Assembly: GCA_031281735.1 (NCBI GenBank)
Contig: JAITEZ010000152.1
Location: 1 to 47,113 of the forward strand
Length of the DNA: 47,113 nucleotides
Reading direction: 5' to 3'
DNA from: Deltaproteobacteria bacterium
Lineage (GTDB): Bacteria > Desulfobacterota > Desulfarculia > Adiutricales > Adiutricaceae
The notes under the pieces were generated by a model, which was not told where the DNA came from, did no database searches, and saw nothing but the letters and a program-made list of their open reading frames with translations. Both the position numbers and the translations under genes were made by a program. Shown piece after piece: positions 1-7,752 of the stretch. Position 1 is the stretch's first letter. Every line of letters begins with the position of its first letter.

Positions 1-72
1 GCCGCGCCAGCGGCGCCCAGGCCCGCCTATGCGGCTCGTGGCAGGAAAGACATGGCCGCCGGAGGGACCCGG

Positions 73-115
73 AAAAATTCCGAGGCCCCTGGCCACCGAC
101 TGGAGTCAGGGGCCT
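73..115 (-). terminator. intrinsic terminator (hairpin plus T-run)
   Basis: A perfect 9-bp stem pairs 83-91 (AGGCCCCTG) with 107-115 around a 15-base loop. Read on the minus strand it is followed by GGAATTTTT, so it has both parts of a rho-independent terminator. It lies almost 400 nt downstream of the nearest minus-strand stop codon, so it may end the lipoprotein transcript or an unrecognised short RNA. Confidence 0.55.
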
Positions 116-421
116 GCGGCCCTGCTTTCTCCGTCAATGAAAGCGGGTTGTCAACGTGATGGTCACGCGAGGTTGCACAGAACACCCTGCGGGCTGGCGG
201 CGTATCCCCGACGGGTGCGCCCCGTGTCGCGCTTGCGGTGAAGGGGAGCCTCCCGGGCGCGGAGCCCCCGATCTCGCCGCCGGGCGCCTCCAGGCGCCAT
301 GTCACGCTGGGCGGGGCGTCCCGCGGGTTCTGCGCCTCCCGGCGAAACGAAACCGCCGGCCCCGGTGAACCCCGGGGCCGGCGGGAGGTCAGGTCACGGC
401 CGGCCGTCATCCGGCCCGGCG

Positions 422-456
422 CCCCTCGGGGGCGGGGAAGGGCCGCCCCCGAGGGG
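422..456 (-). terminator. GC-rich hairpin after lipoprotein gene
   Basis: A perfect 14-bp stem (422-435 with 443-456) and 7-base loop begins about 35 nt after the stop codon of the 491-2539 gene. No T-run follows it, so it is either a terminator without a tail or a 3'-end stabilising structure. Confidence 0.45.
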
Positions 457-490
457 ATTCCCGGGGGCAGGGGGACGGTACGGGCGGAGG

Positions 491-2539
491 TCAGTCGATG
501 TCAAACTCGTCGACCTCCTCCTCCACCACCTCTTCCCCCTCCCCGGATCCTCCTGCGGGCGGCGGCCAGGCGCCGCCCAGGGCGGCGGAGTCGAAGAGGG
601 GCACAGGCGCGGAGTCGCCCGACTTCATGGTCAGGTTCAGGAAATCCATGAGGCCGGGGAAATCGCCCAGGGTGAGGTAGGGCGAGACCGAATCCATGGT
701 GACGGACTGCCGGGGGGCCGCCGACACCGAGATGGCCGAGGGGGTCGCGAGGAAGCTCCGCAGGGCGTCGGTGGCCTTCTGGAAGACCGCCGGCGGCGCG
801 CCGAACTGGTCGATCAGGCCGGCCCGGAACCTCTCGGCGAGGGCGAGCTTGTACTGCAGGGGGGTCTGGCCGGCCTTGCCCGCGGCGTCTTTCACCAGGG
901 CGTCGACCAGGGAGGCGTCCTTGTAGTTCAGGTCGATGTACTGGACGCCCAGGGGGGAAATGATGCCGAGCAGGGTGAAGGGGTTGGCGTTCCTGGGGTT
1001 GACGTCGGAGAGGGCCTCCACGAGTTCCGGGGTCACCCCCGAGAGCCTGAGGGTGCCCGTGAGGGCCCCCAGGCCCTCCGCGTCAAGGGCGTCCAGGGTG
1101 AACTGGTAGCTGCCGTCCCTCTCGGGCTCCGTCGCGACGCTCGACCGGAGCGCGAGCCGGAAGTCTGTCCGGCCCAGGATCCTCTGGAGGTCGGCCGCGG
1201 CCTCGGCGCTGCGGGCCGCCGGGTCGGCGGAGAGGGCGATGTGCAGGGAGATCTCGGTGGAGTGGTTCGAGAGCTTGTTAGCCAGGACCGGCCCTAGGGC
1301 GGCGAGGGACCCGTCCTTGACGGTGTACCCCATGCCGTCCACGGCGAGGCCGCGCAGGGTCACGCTGCCGAACGAATATGGGAAGACGAAGAGCTCGTCG
1401 AGGTCCCGCGCGGAGGCGAGCGCCTGGGTGTCCCCCGTCTCGACGACCTGCTGTAAGGCCTGGAGCCATTCCGGGAAGGCCGGGGTGAGATCGTAGTCCT
1501 TGGCCTCCAGGGAGTCGAGGGAGACGGACACGTTCTCGGACGGGTCGTTCCCGCCGAGGGCGAGCGCCAGGCCCGCGACCCGCAGGAGGGTCGCCGCGCC
1601 CGACCGCCTCATGCCCTCGATCTGGATGTCCGAGGCCGTGATGGCCAGGTCGAGGCCGTCTTCCGAGGTCGCCTTGAGGGAGAGATCCTTCCAGGCGAGG
1701 CTCTGGGCCTTCTGGCTTAAGAGGATCGCCAGGTAGTCCGGTGCGCCGGGGTAGAGTTCCGCCGGTTCGGCGTGGCCCAGGCCGCGGGCCTCGAAGGAGC
1801 CGAGGGAGAACTCAGCGGAGATCGCCGCCGGGGAGCCCGCGGCCTCCTTGACGGAGGCCGCGCCTTCCGCGCCGTCGGCGGGCCCGGCCCCGGTGGCGGC
1901 GGGGCCGCCCGCCGCGGGGAGGCGCCCCGTGATGCGGAAGCCCTTCTCGGACAGGACGCCGATCTCGAGGGCCGTGAGAAGGCTCAGGTCCTGGGTGCCT
2001 TCGGCCGGGGGCGCCCCCGGCGCGGCGGCGCGCAGGAGCAGGCCGGTGGCCGACAGGGAGTCCAGGGAGGCCAGGGCCTCGAAGGTGCCGTCCCCGATGG
2101 GGAGGACGGCCTCCTCGACCGTGAAGGCCTTGGCGAGCTCGAGATCCTTGTCGCCCGTCCAGGAGGCCGCCTCCGCGAGCTTCCGCATCTCGGCGGAGGG
2201 CAGTATCCCGGTGATCCTGACGAGCCGGGCGGTCGCCTGGCCCGTGAGGATTCCGCGGTACTCCGGGGGCAGGGTCTGCGAGGCCCTGGAGAGATCCACC
2301 TTCACGGCCTCGGCCGTGAGCGTGTCGGTGGCGGAGTCGAAGGAGCGTGAGGAGACGGACCAGCCGCCCTGCCCGAAGGACGAATCCATGAGGATCTGGA
2401 AGGATTTCCAGGCGTCCTCCTCGCCCTTCTTGCTGCAGGAGACTACGGCGAGAGCGCAGAGGAACGCCGGGAGGGCGAGGAGGGCGGCTCTCGCGAGGAC
2501 GGTTCGGGCCCGGGGCCGGGCGGAGGGTTGGGGTGTCAT
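491..2539 (-). CDS. paralogous envelope lipoprotein 1
   Basis: This 682-residue protein is not assigned to a known family. It has an Arg-rich N-terminus, a hydrophobic segment at about 16-33 and a lipobox VVSC with the lipidated Cys at position 35. Ser at +2 favours outer-membrane sorting. The mature part opens with an AWKSFQ..D..FGQGGWS block that recurs in the next gene (AWGSFS..D..FGTGGWS). Its remainder is rich in short Leu/Gly/Ser strand-like repeats of the kind 'sleA.gl', which suggests a long beta-rich structure (inference). The C-terminus has YKDASLVDALVKDAAGKAG, then an FLATPSAISVS.AP block and a final FLNLTM motif, all echoed in the two genes upstream. The start at 2539 has AAGGA about 11 nt before it. 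The role is unknown; a periplasmic or outer-membrane structural or lipid-handling part is only a guess. Confidence 0.8.
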   Translation of the reverse strand: MTPQPSARPRARTVLARAALLALPAFLCALAVVSCSKKGEEDAWKSFQILMDSSFGQGGWSVSSRSFDSATDTLTAEAVKVDLSRASQTLPPEYRGILTGQATARLVRITGILPSAEMRKLAEAASWTGDKDLELAKAFTVEEAVLPIGDGTFEALASLDSLSATGLLLRAAAPGAPPAEGTQDLSLLTALEIGVLSEKGFRITGRLPAAGGPAATGAGPADGAEGAASVKEAAGSPAAISAEFSLGSFEARGLGHAEPAELYPGAPDYLAILLSQKAQSLAWKDLSLKATSEDGLDLAITASDIQIEGMRRSGAATLLRVAGLALALGGNDPSENVSVSLDSLEAKDYDLTPAFPEWLQALQQVVETGDTQALASARDLDELFVFPYSFGSVTLRGLAVDGMGYTVKDGSLAALGPVLANKLSNHSTEISLHIALSADPAARSAEAAADLQRILGRTDFRLALRSSVATEPERDGSYQFTLDALDAEGLGALTGTLRLSGVTPELVEALSDVNPRNANPFTLLGIISPLGVQYIDLNYKDASLVDALVKDAAGKAGQTPLQYKLALAERFRAGLIDQFGAPPAVFQKATDALRSFLATPSAISVSAAPRQSVTMDSVSPYLTLGDFPGLMDFLNLTMKSGDSAPVPLFDSAALGGAWPPPAGGSGEGEEVVEEEVDEFDID

Positions 2540-2649
2540 GATGGGGTCTTCCTTAGGAGTCGGCTGGCGACTCTATCAGCCGGGGCCGGTGCCCCGTTTT
2601 CTTCCGGTTCGGTGGGAGGCCGGGAGGGAGGTCCGGCGCGGGGGCGCGG

Positions 2650-4935
2650 TCAGGGCAGCAGCCGCGCGGGCTCGCCGCCGTTGGCGGAGACGGAGATGTT
2701 CAGGAACTCGACTATCGCCGCGGTGTCCGTGCCCAGCGCGGCCAGAGAGGCCGCGTCCAGGGCGGACCGGGGCTCCACCGCCACGGTGAGGCTCCCGGGG
2801 CGCTCGATGTAGGCTATCACCGCCTCGCTCACGTCCATGGCGGTGTCGAAGTCGAAGTCCGCCAGGCGGGGCAGGCCGAAGAGGAGCGCCGTCGACACGC
2901 GCGAGGTCATCTCCGCCCTGGCGGAGGCGGGGGGGAGCCCCAGGGCGTCGGCGGTCATGCGGACGGCCTTCTCGACCACCGGCCTCCCGGAAAGCGTGAG
3001 GGAGAGGGCGCCCAGCCCGGCGTTCTGGGACACAACGGCGCCTATCAGCGCGTCCGGGTCGGAGAGCCGGGCCCGGGAGAGCTCGGCCACGAAGGGATCC
3101 CGCACGCCCGTGAGGGTCACGTCGACGGCCAGCCGCCCCACGTCCCGCAGGTCCAGCGTGTCCAGGCGCCAGCGCAGCGTCCCCGCCTCGGAATCGTAGG
3201 CCTTCCAGGCCCTGAGCGAGCCCTCCACGGAGTTCGTGCCCAGGAAGTCCGCCGCCGCGCGGGCGGCGGACGAGTGCCAGGGCTCGGCGGGGAACTCGAG
3301 CGAGAGACCCGTCACCTCGACGGACGAGTCGCTCACCCGGCCCCGGAAGAGCGGGCCCGTAACGGAGACGCCCTCGGCCGCGAGCCTTTCGCCCTCGGGG
3401 CCCTCGGCCCGGAAGCCCTCCAGCCTCCAGGATCCCGCGGAGTAGTGCTGGGTGAGGAGGCTGTCCCACCGCGGCCAGAGCCCGAAGGGGAGCGAGCCGC
3501 CGTAGGGGCGCGAGAGCTCGTGGAGAAGGGCGGCCGCGGGCAGGGCGCCCGGCGCCGCCAGCGCGTCGTGGAGATTCAGCCCCGAGGCCGCGAAGGAGGA
3601 GGCCTCGGCCCGCCAGACGGTGCCGTCCCGTCCGGAGAGGCCGGCCCGGAGGGTGGTCACGGTCGTCCCCTGGGCGCTCAGCAGCCCCTCGAGGTTGGAG
3701 AGGGAGACGGAAGCGGCGTCCAGTGTCAGGGCGGCATCGCCCCCGGCGGCGGAGAGCGACGCCTGGAGGCCGGCGAGCGAGACCTTGGCGGCGCGGATCC
3801 AGCCCGCTGGGCCCGCGGCTCCTCCGGCGGAGGGGCCCTCCGCCGCTAGGCTTTCCGCCGAGAGGCGCAGGCCCGCGCGGGGATCGCCCGCGGGGAAGTC
3901 TAGCGCGAGGCTCCAGCCGCGCGGCGCGGATAACGCGGAGAGCTCGCAGAGGGGCCGGGGCGCGGCCTCGGCGGGGCTGCAGCGGAGAACGCCCAGCGAC
4001 AGGGAGGGTAGGGCGAGCGACGCGGCGCCGGAGTCCGCGGGCACCGCCGTGTGGAGCTCGAGACCCTCGAGTTCAAGGGCCGTGAAGGCCACGCCGGGGG
4101 CGCCCCGGTTGGCAGCGAGCCGCCCGATCCTCTCGGGCGGGCCGAGCCCGGTGATCCTCACGGTCTGTATCGTCAGCCCGGGGCTCCCCCAGGAGGGGGA
4201 GCGGGCCGCCTCCCCGGCGGAGGGGGTGTCGTCCCCGGCGGCACCTTCCCCTGGCGGGGCCCCGGTCTCGGAAAGGCTCCCCCCGGACCCGGCGGAGGCC
4301 TGGGCCGCCGGCCAGGGGCCGCCGCCGGCCTCCGGCGCCTCGGGGGTCTCTGCCGTCGCGGCGACCGCCTCCGGGTCCGCCGGGACGGCATCGGCGCCGG
4401 AGGATTCCTGGACGCCGGGGTTTCCCTCGGCATCGCCATCGGATGGAGGAGCCTCTCCGGACTGAGGAGCACCGTCGTCATCGGGCGCGTCTCCGGCCGG
4501 CGGGGCTTCGGACGGGGCCCCGTCCGGGTCGGCTCCGCCAGGGGGCTCGGCCTCAGGGGAGGTGTCTGCCTGGCCCAGGCCGGCGGCTTCCCTGGCCTCC
4601 CGCGCCTTGATTGCGGCGTCCTGGGCGGCTGCGGCCGCGGCCATGGACGTCTCCTCGGCGGCCCAGGCCTCCTCGGCGGCCCGTGCGCGCCTCGCGAGGA
4701 AGGCCGGGAGGGAAGCCGGGATCGCCGCCCGGATTCCGTTGACGGTGAGGACGCCCTCGAGGTAGGCGTGCGATTCGGCGCTCCAGCCGCCCGTCCCGAA
4801 GATCCGGTCCATGACTGCGGAGAAGGAACCCCAGGCCCGCTCGTCGGGGCTGGCGCAGCCTCCGAGAAAGGCCATGGTCAGGGTGAGGGTGAGGGCGAGC
4901 GGGAGGGCGGCGGAGGGGTTTTGCAGGCGGCGCAT
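2650..4935 (-). CDS. paralogous envelope lipoprotein 2
   Basis: This 761-residue protein is a paralogue of the gene that follows it. It has a signal peptide with lipobox LGGC and the lipidated Cys at position 27, then the shared AWGSFS..D..FGTGGWS block at about 34-52. Relative to its paralogue, residues about 82-250 are additional. The first part is Ala/Glu/Arg-rich and probably helical. Residues 120-250 are an acidic Pro/Gly/Ala/Glu/Asp low-complexity stretch. The shared pattern resumes at VRITGLG. The C-terminus again shows YIERPGSLTVAVEP and then EFLNISVSANG. The 110-bp gap to the next gene suggests co-transcription. The function is unknown; envelope localisation is well supported by the lipobox. 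Confidence 0.8.
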   Translation of the reverse strand: MRRLQNPSAALPLALTLTLTMAFLGGCASPDERAWGSFSAVMDRIFGTGGWSAESHAYLEGVLTVNGIRAAIPASLPAFLARRARAAEEAWAAEETSMAAAAAAQDAAIKAREAREAAGLGQADTSPEAEPPGGADPDGAPSEAPPAGDAPDDDGAPQSGEAPPSDGDAEGNPGVQESSGADAVPADPEAVAATAETPEAPEAGGGPWPAAQASAGSGGSLSETGAPPGEGAAGDDTPSAGEAARSPSWGSPGLTIQTVRITGLGPPERIGRLAANRGAPGVAFTALELEGLELHTAVPADSGAASLALPSLSLGVLRCSPAEAAPRPLCELSALSAPRGWSLALDFPAGDPRAGLRLSAESLAAEGPSAGGAAGPAGWIRAAKVSLAGLQASLSAAGGDAALTLDAASVSLSNLEGLLSAQGTTVTTLRAGLSGRDGTVWRAEASSFAASGLNLHDALAAPGALPAAALLHELSRPYGGSLPFGLWPRWDSLLTQHYSAGSWRLEGFRAEGPEGERLAAEGVSVTGPLFRGRVSDSSVEVTGLSLEFPAEPWHSSAARAAADFLGTNSVEGSLRAWKAYDSEAGTLRWRLDTLDLRDVGRLAVDVTLTGVRDPFVAELSRARLSDPDALIGAVVSQNAGLGALSLTLSGRPVVEKAVRMTADALGLPPASARAEMTSRVSTALLFGLPRLADFDFDTAMDVSEAVIAYIERPGSLTVAVEPRSALDAASLAALGTDTAAIVEFLNISVSANGGEPARLLP

Positions 4936-5615
4936 GTTGCGGGTGCTGGTCCTGTTTAGGTGGGCCCGCCGGAAGCGGGGCAGGGCCTGACCGTGCCGGG
5001 GGGGCGGCGGCCGCAGGAGTTGCGGGACGGCTGGAAGACGAAATACTAGCAGATGTGCGGCGCCGGAAGCAAAGGCGCGGCGGCGGGCCGGGAGGGCGCC
5101 GGGGACGGCGGACAGCGTCTCCCGCGGGGGGGGGGCGGGCAGGGAGCGGGATGGGGAGAGGGCCGGCTGGGGAAGGCATCGGGGACGGCGGTTTCACCGG
5201 TCCGTCCCGCCGCCCGGACTTCCTTCCTCAGTGCGTTACCCCGCAGGCGGCGGGGGGAGACCGGGCGGCGTTTGGCCTTGCCTGGGACGCCCGGGGCTCC
5301 CGCCTAATCACGCCCTGCCGGGAGACGGGCGGCGCGGGGGTGGGCGGACGGCGCGTGCCTGGAAAGACTCCGGTGCGCCGGTACAGGGGCCCGGTGTGTG
5401 CGGCTGTGGGAGCGGGCGCGGTGAGGGGCCGCAGGGTGCGCTGGCCGTGGCTTCCGGCACCTGCGGGGAGGCGTCGCCCGGGAGCGGGGGAGGCGATACG
5501 GCCGAGGCCGGAAGGGCCCCGGGCCAGGCGGCTCGCGTGTCCGGAAGCCTTGGGAAGGCGGGGGCCGGGGGGGCGGCCTCGCGGGGGGGATCTGGTCCGG
5601 GCGGCGGGCCCGCCT
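4936..5615. other. 680-bp gap between paralogues 2 and 3
   Basis: No gene is recognised. The stretch is extremely G+C-rich with long G runs. It contains the candidate promoter listed at 5043-5072 for paralogue 2. Long plus-strand frames that cross it are shadows of the minus-strand genes. Confidence 0.6.
5043..5072 (-). promoter_or_regulatory. candidate sigma-70 promoter for paralogue 2
   Basis: On the minus strand TTGCTT (5072-5067) is followed after 18 bases by TAGTAT (5048-5043). The predicted start of transcription is about 100 nt upstream of the lipoprotein start codon. Both hexamers are imperfect, but they are conspicuous in this G+C-rich gap. Confidence 0.4.
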
Positions 5616-7391
5616 TCAGGGCGCCGTCACCACCCCCATGGGGGCGCGGCCGTTCACGGAGACGGTGATGTTCATGTCCGCGAGCAGGGCGTATCCGAGG
5701 GACCAGGCGGAACCGCCGCCGGGGAAGAGCCCCGCCTTGGCCGCCACCGATCCGGGAAAGCCCGGCGCGGGTTTCCATCTCACCCCCAGGCTCCCGGGGT
5801 ACTCCAGGAAGAGGGCCGCCTCACCCTCCAGGGGGCCGAGATTCACGATCCTTTCCGGATCGAGCGACCGGATGGCCGGGAGCAGGAGCTCCCTGAGCCC
5901 CTCCGCGGCCGGCCCCCCCCCGTAAAACTCCCTGGATATCGCGTCGTAGAGCAGGGCCGAGGCGCCCCGGTCGGAGTACCAGGCGCCGCCCTCGCCCAGG
6001 TTCGCGCCCAGCAGCGCCAGGGCCGGGCCCGGTTCGGGGGAGGCGAGAACGGGGAGATCCGCCAGGCCCGCGACCTCCTGGGAGACGCCCAGCTCCAGGA
6101 GACCAGGCGAGGAGACCCTGATCTCCACCTTCCTGGGATCCCCTCCCGGAAGGCCCAGCGCGGCGAGCGAGAGGTCCCACTCGGCCTCGGGTGCGAGAAG
6201 GGCGAGGATCACGCGCCCCAGGGGGGTCGCCGGCAGGGCCTGCGGCAGGGCCGCGGGGCTGATCCTGGCCCCCGCCGTCTCGAAGGTCTTGAGCGGCCTC
6301 CCGTCCCCTCCATCGCGGACGTCCAGGCGGACGGTCCGCGCGTAGAGGGCTTCCGCGCCGCCACGCGACCAGGAGATGTGGTCGAGATCCAGGCTGTCCG
6401 AGGCCTCGAAGAGGGAGAGCGCGAACCGCAGGGGCGAGGAGCTGCCGGGCGAAAGCGCGCGCCGGAGATCCACGGGCCCCAGCGAGAGGCCGGCGAGGGA
6501 GACCGCGAAGCCCTGGCCGTCCGCGTAGGACAGGGCGCTGGAGGTGATCCTTCCCGCCACGCCTCCCGAGAGGCCCGCGAGGGAGAAGGCGTCGAGATCG
6601 AGGGTGCCGCCGCGTGTCTCCTCCAGCCTGAGGCCGGAGAGCCTGAGGCTTCTCAGTTCCGTCCCCGTGACGGTGCCCTCCCCGTCCTCGAGCAGCTCCA
6701 GGCCCGAGAGGGAGAGCGCGGAAAGCGACCCCGACTTCAGGAAGGCCGTCCCCGCGTCCTTCGCCAGCCGCGCGTCCCGCACCGTTATCTCCCCCTCGCC
6801 CGACAGCACCGCGAGCACGTCCCCGCCCCGCAGGAGCGTCCTCAGCACCGTGAGCGGGCTCAGGTTCCTCCCCTCGACGGATTCGACGGTGACGGCGGGC
6901 CCGTCCGAGCCCTCGGCGTAGAAGGAGAGGCCTTCCGCCCGGAATCCCGTGAGAAGCGGGCCCACCCGGGCGCGGTCGACCTCCATCCGGCGCCACCCGG
7001 AAGCCGGGTCGAGATCCCGGTTGAGCGCCGTGTGGAGCAGGAAGGAGGGCGCGATGAGAAGCAGGAGGACCAGGAGGGCCGAGAGGACGAGCGCGACTAT
7101 GCGCCCCGTCCGCGGGGTTCTTCCTGGCTCCTCGCCGTAACCCTCGGCGCCGTAGTCAGCGCTTCCGGGGGCGCCGTCGTGGCCGCGGATGCCCCGAGGG
7201 AGCCCAGTGCTCCCGGTGTCCCCCGGGCCTTGCGGCATGCCCTGGCCTTGCGGCATCGCCGGGCCTTGCAGGCCCCCCGTTTCCCCAAGGGTTTCCCGGC
7301 CCGCAGAACTTCCGGGTGCGTTCGATTCTGGCGGGTCGGCCGGGCTCTCGCGGACGTCCGGGCTGTCGGGTGCGCGGGGTTTCTCTTCCAT
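5616..7391 (-). CDS. paralogous single-pass membrane protein 3
   Basis: This 591-residue protein is the third member of the tandem family. It lacks a lipobox. Instead, residues 1-97 are a Pro/Gly/Glu-rich presumably cytoplasmic region with a QG.AMPQGQGMPQG repeat, followed by a transmembrane helix at about 98-121 (IVALVLSALLVLLLLIAP). The rest is periplasmic and made of repeated Leu/Ser/Gly strand patterns (LSALSLSGLELL, LRSLRLSGLRLE). The C-terminus keeps the family block: FLEYPGSLGVRWKP, a gap, and then ADMNITVSVNG. This compares with LNISVSANG and LNLTM in its neighbours. The start at 7391 is preceded by CAGGAAC. A candidate promoter lies about 280 nt upstream. The three genes look like an inner-membrane member plus two lipoproteins of one envelope system (inference). 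Function unknown. Confidence 0.78.
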   Translation of the reverse strand: MEEKPRAPDSPDVRESPADPPESNAPGSSAGRETLGETGGLQGPAMPQGQGMPQGPGDTGSTGLPRGIRGHDGAPGSADYGAEGYGEEPGRTPRTGRIVALVLSALLVLLLLIAPSFLLHTALNRDLDPASGWRRMEVDRARVGPLLTGFRAEGLSFYAEGSDGPAVTVESVEGRNLSPLTVLRTLLRGGDVLAVLSGEGEITVRDARLAKDAGTAFLKSGSLSALSLSGLELLEDGEGTVTGTELRSLRLSGLRLEETRGGTLDLDAFSLAGLSGGVAGRITSSALSYADGQGFAVSLAGLSLGPVDLRRALSPGSSSPLRFALSLFEASDSLDLDHISWSRGGAEALYARTVRLDVRDGGDGRPLKTFETAGARISPAALPQALPATPLGRVILALLAPEAEWDLSLAALGLPGGDPRKVEIRVSSPGLLELGVSQEVAGLADLPVLASPEPGPALALLGANLGEGGAWYSDRGASALLYDAISREFYGGGPAAEGLRELLLPAIRSLDPERIVNLGPLEGEAALFLEYPGSLGVRWKPAPGFPGSVAAKAGLFPGGGSAWSLGYALLADMNITVSVNGRAPMGVVTAP

Positions 7392-7752
7392 GTTCCTGTC
7401 CGGGTTGCGGATGGCGGGCCCCCGGCCCAGCCGGAGGGATCATGGCCGTCCCCGCAGGTGGGGCGTGCGGTCGTGAGGGAGGCTTTCCCGGGGAGGGTTT
7501 CCGGGGGGCACGGAGGAGGAACCGGCCGGATGCTCCGGACGGGGCCGCCGGGCCGTTTCAGCAGCGCGCGGCGGCTGTTCCTGGGGAAGCGGGGCGCGGG
7601 GTTGGCGGGCGGGGGACGGCCCCCGCCGGGGCAGGGAAGGCGGGGAGGCCCGCGGGGGGCGCGGAATGCATCAATATAGACCCCGGGCGGCCGACAGTAA
7701 AGGGCCGTCCTCGGGAGGCCCCGGGGGCGGGCGCGGCCCGGGCGGGGGGCCC
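7392..7752. other. gap with promoter of paralogue 3
   Basis: No gene is seen. This 360-bp stretch follows the pyrKD stop codon. It carries the candidate promoter at 7673-7701, implying a G+C-rich leader of roughly 275 nt for the membrane protein. Confidence 0.6.
7673..7701 (-). promoter_or_regulatory. candidate sigma-70 promoter for paralogue 3
   Basis: On the minus strand TTTACT (7701-7696) and TATATT (7678-7673) are separated by exactly 17 bases. This is one of the few A+T-rich spots in the gap and it points at the gene starting at 7391. Confidence 0.55.

Larger units (their letters stand above)
1..490. other. non-coding flank with hairpins
   Basis: No credible gene is visible. Open frames here have the Arg/Pro/Gly-rich composition of G+C-rich shadow frames. 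The stretch lies downstream of the minus-strand lipoprotein gene that ends at 491 and carries three strong hairpins, listed separately or noted below. A perfect 12-bp stem with a 6-base loop also sits at 354-383 without an obvious T-run. Confidence 0.6.

Noticed and set aside
5055-7679. Long plus-strand open frame of over 800 codons across the 5-7.7 kb region
   Set aside because: Its product is Arg/Gly/Pro-rich without any motif and it lies antisense to the membrane protein with a clear transmembrane helix and family signature; it is a G+C-rich shadow frame.
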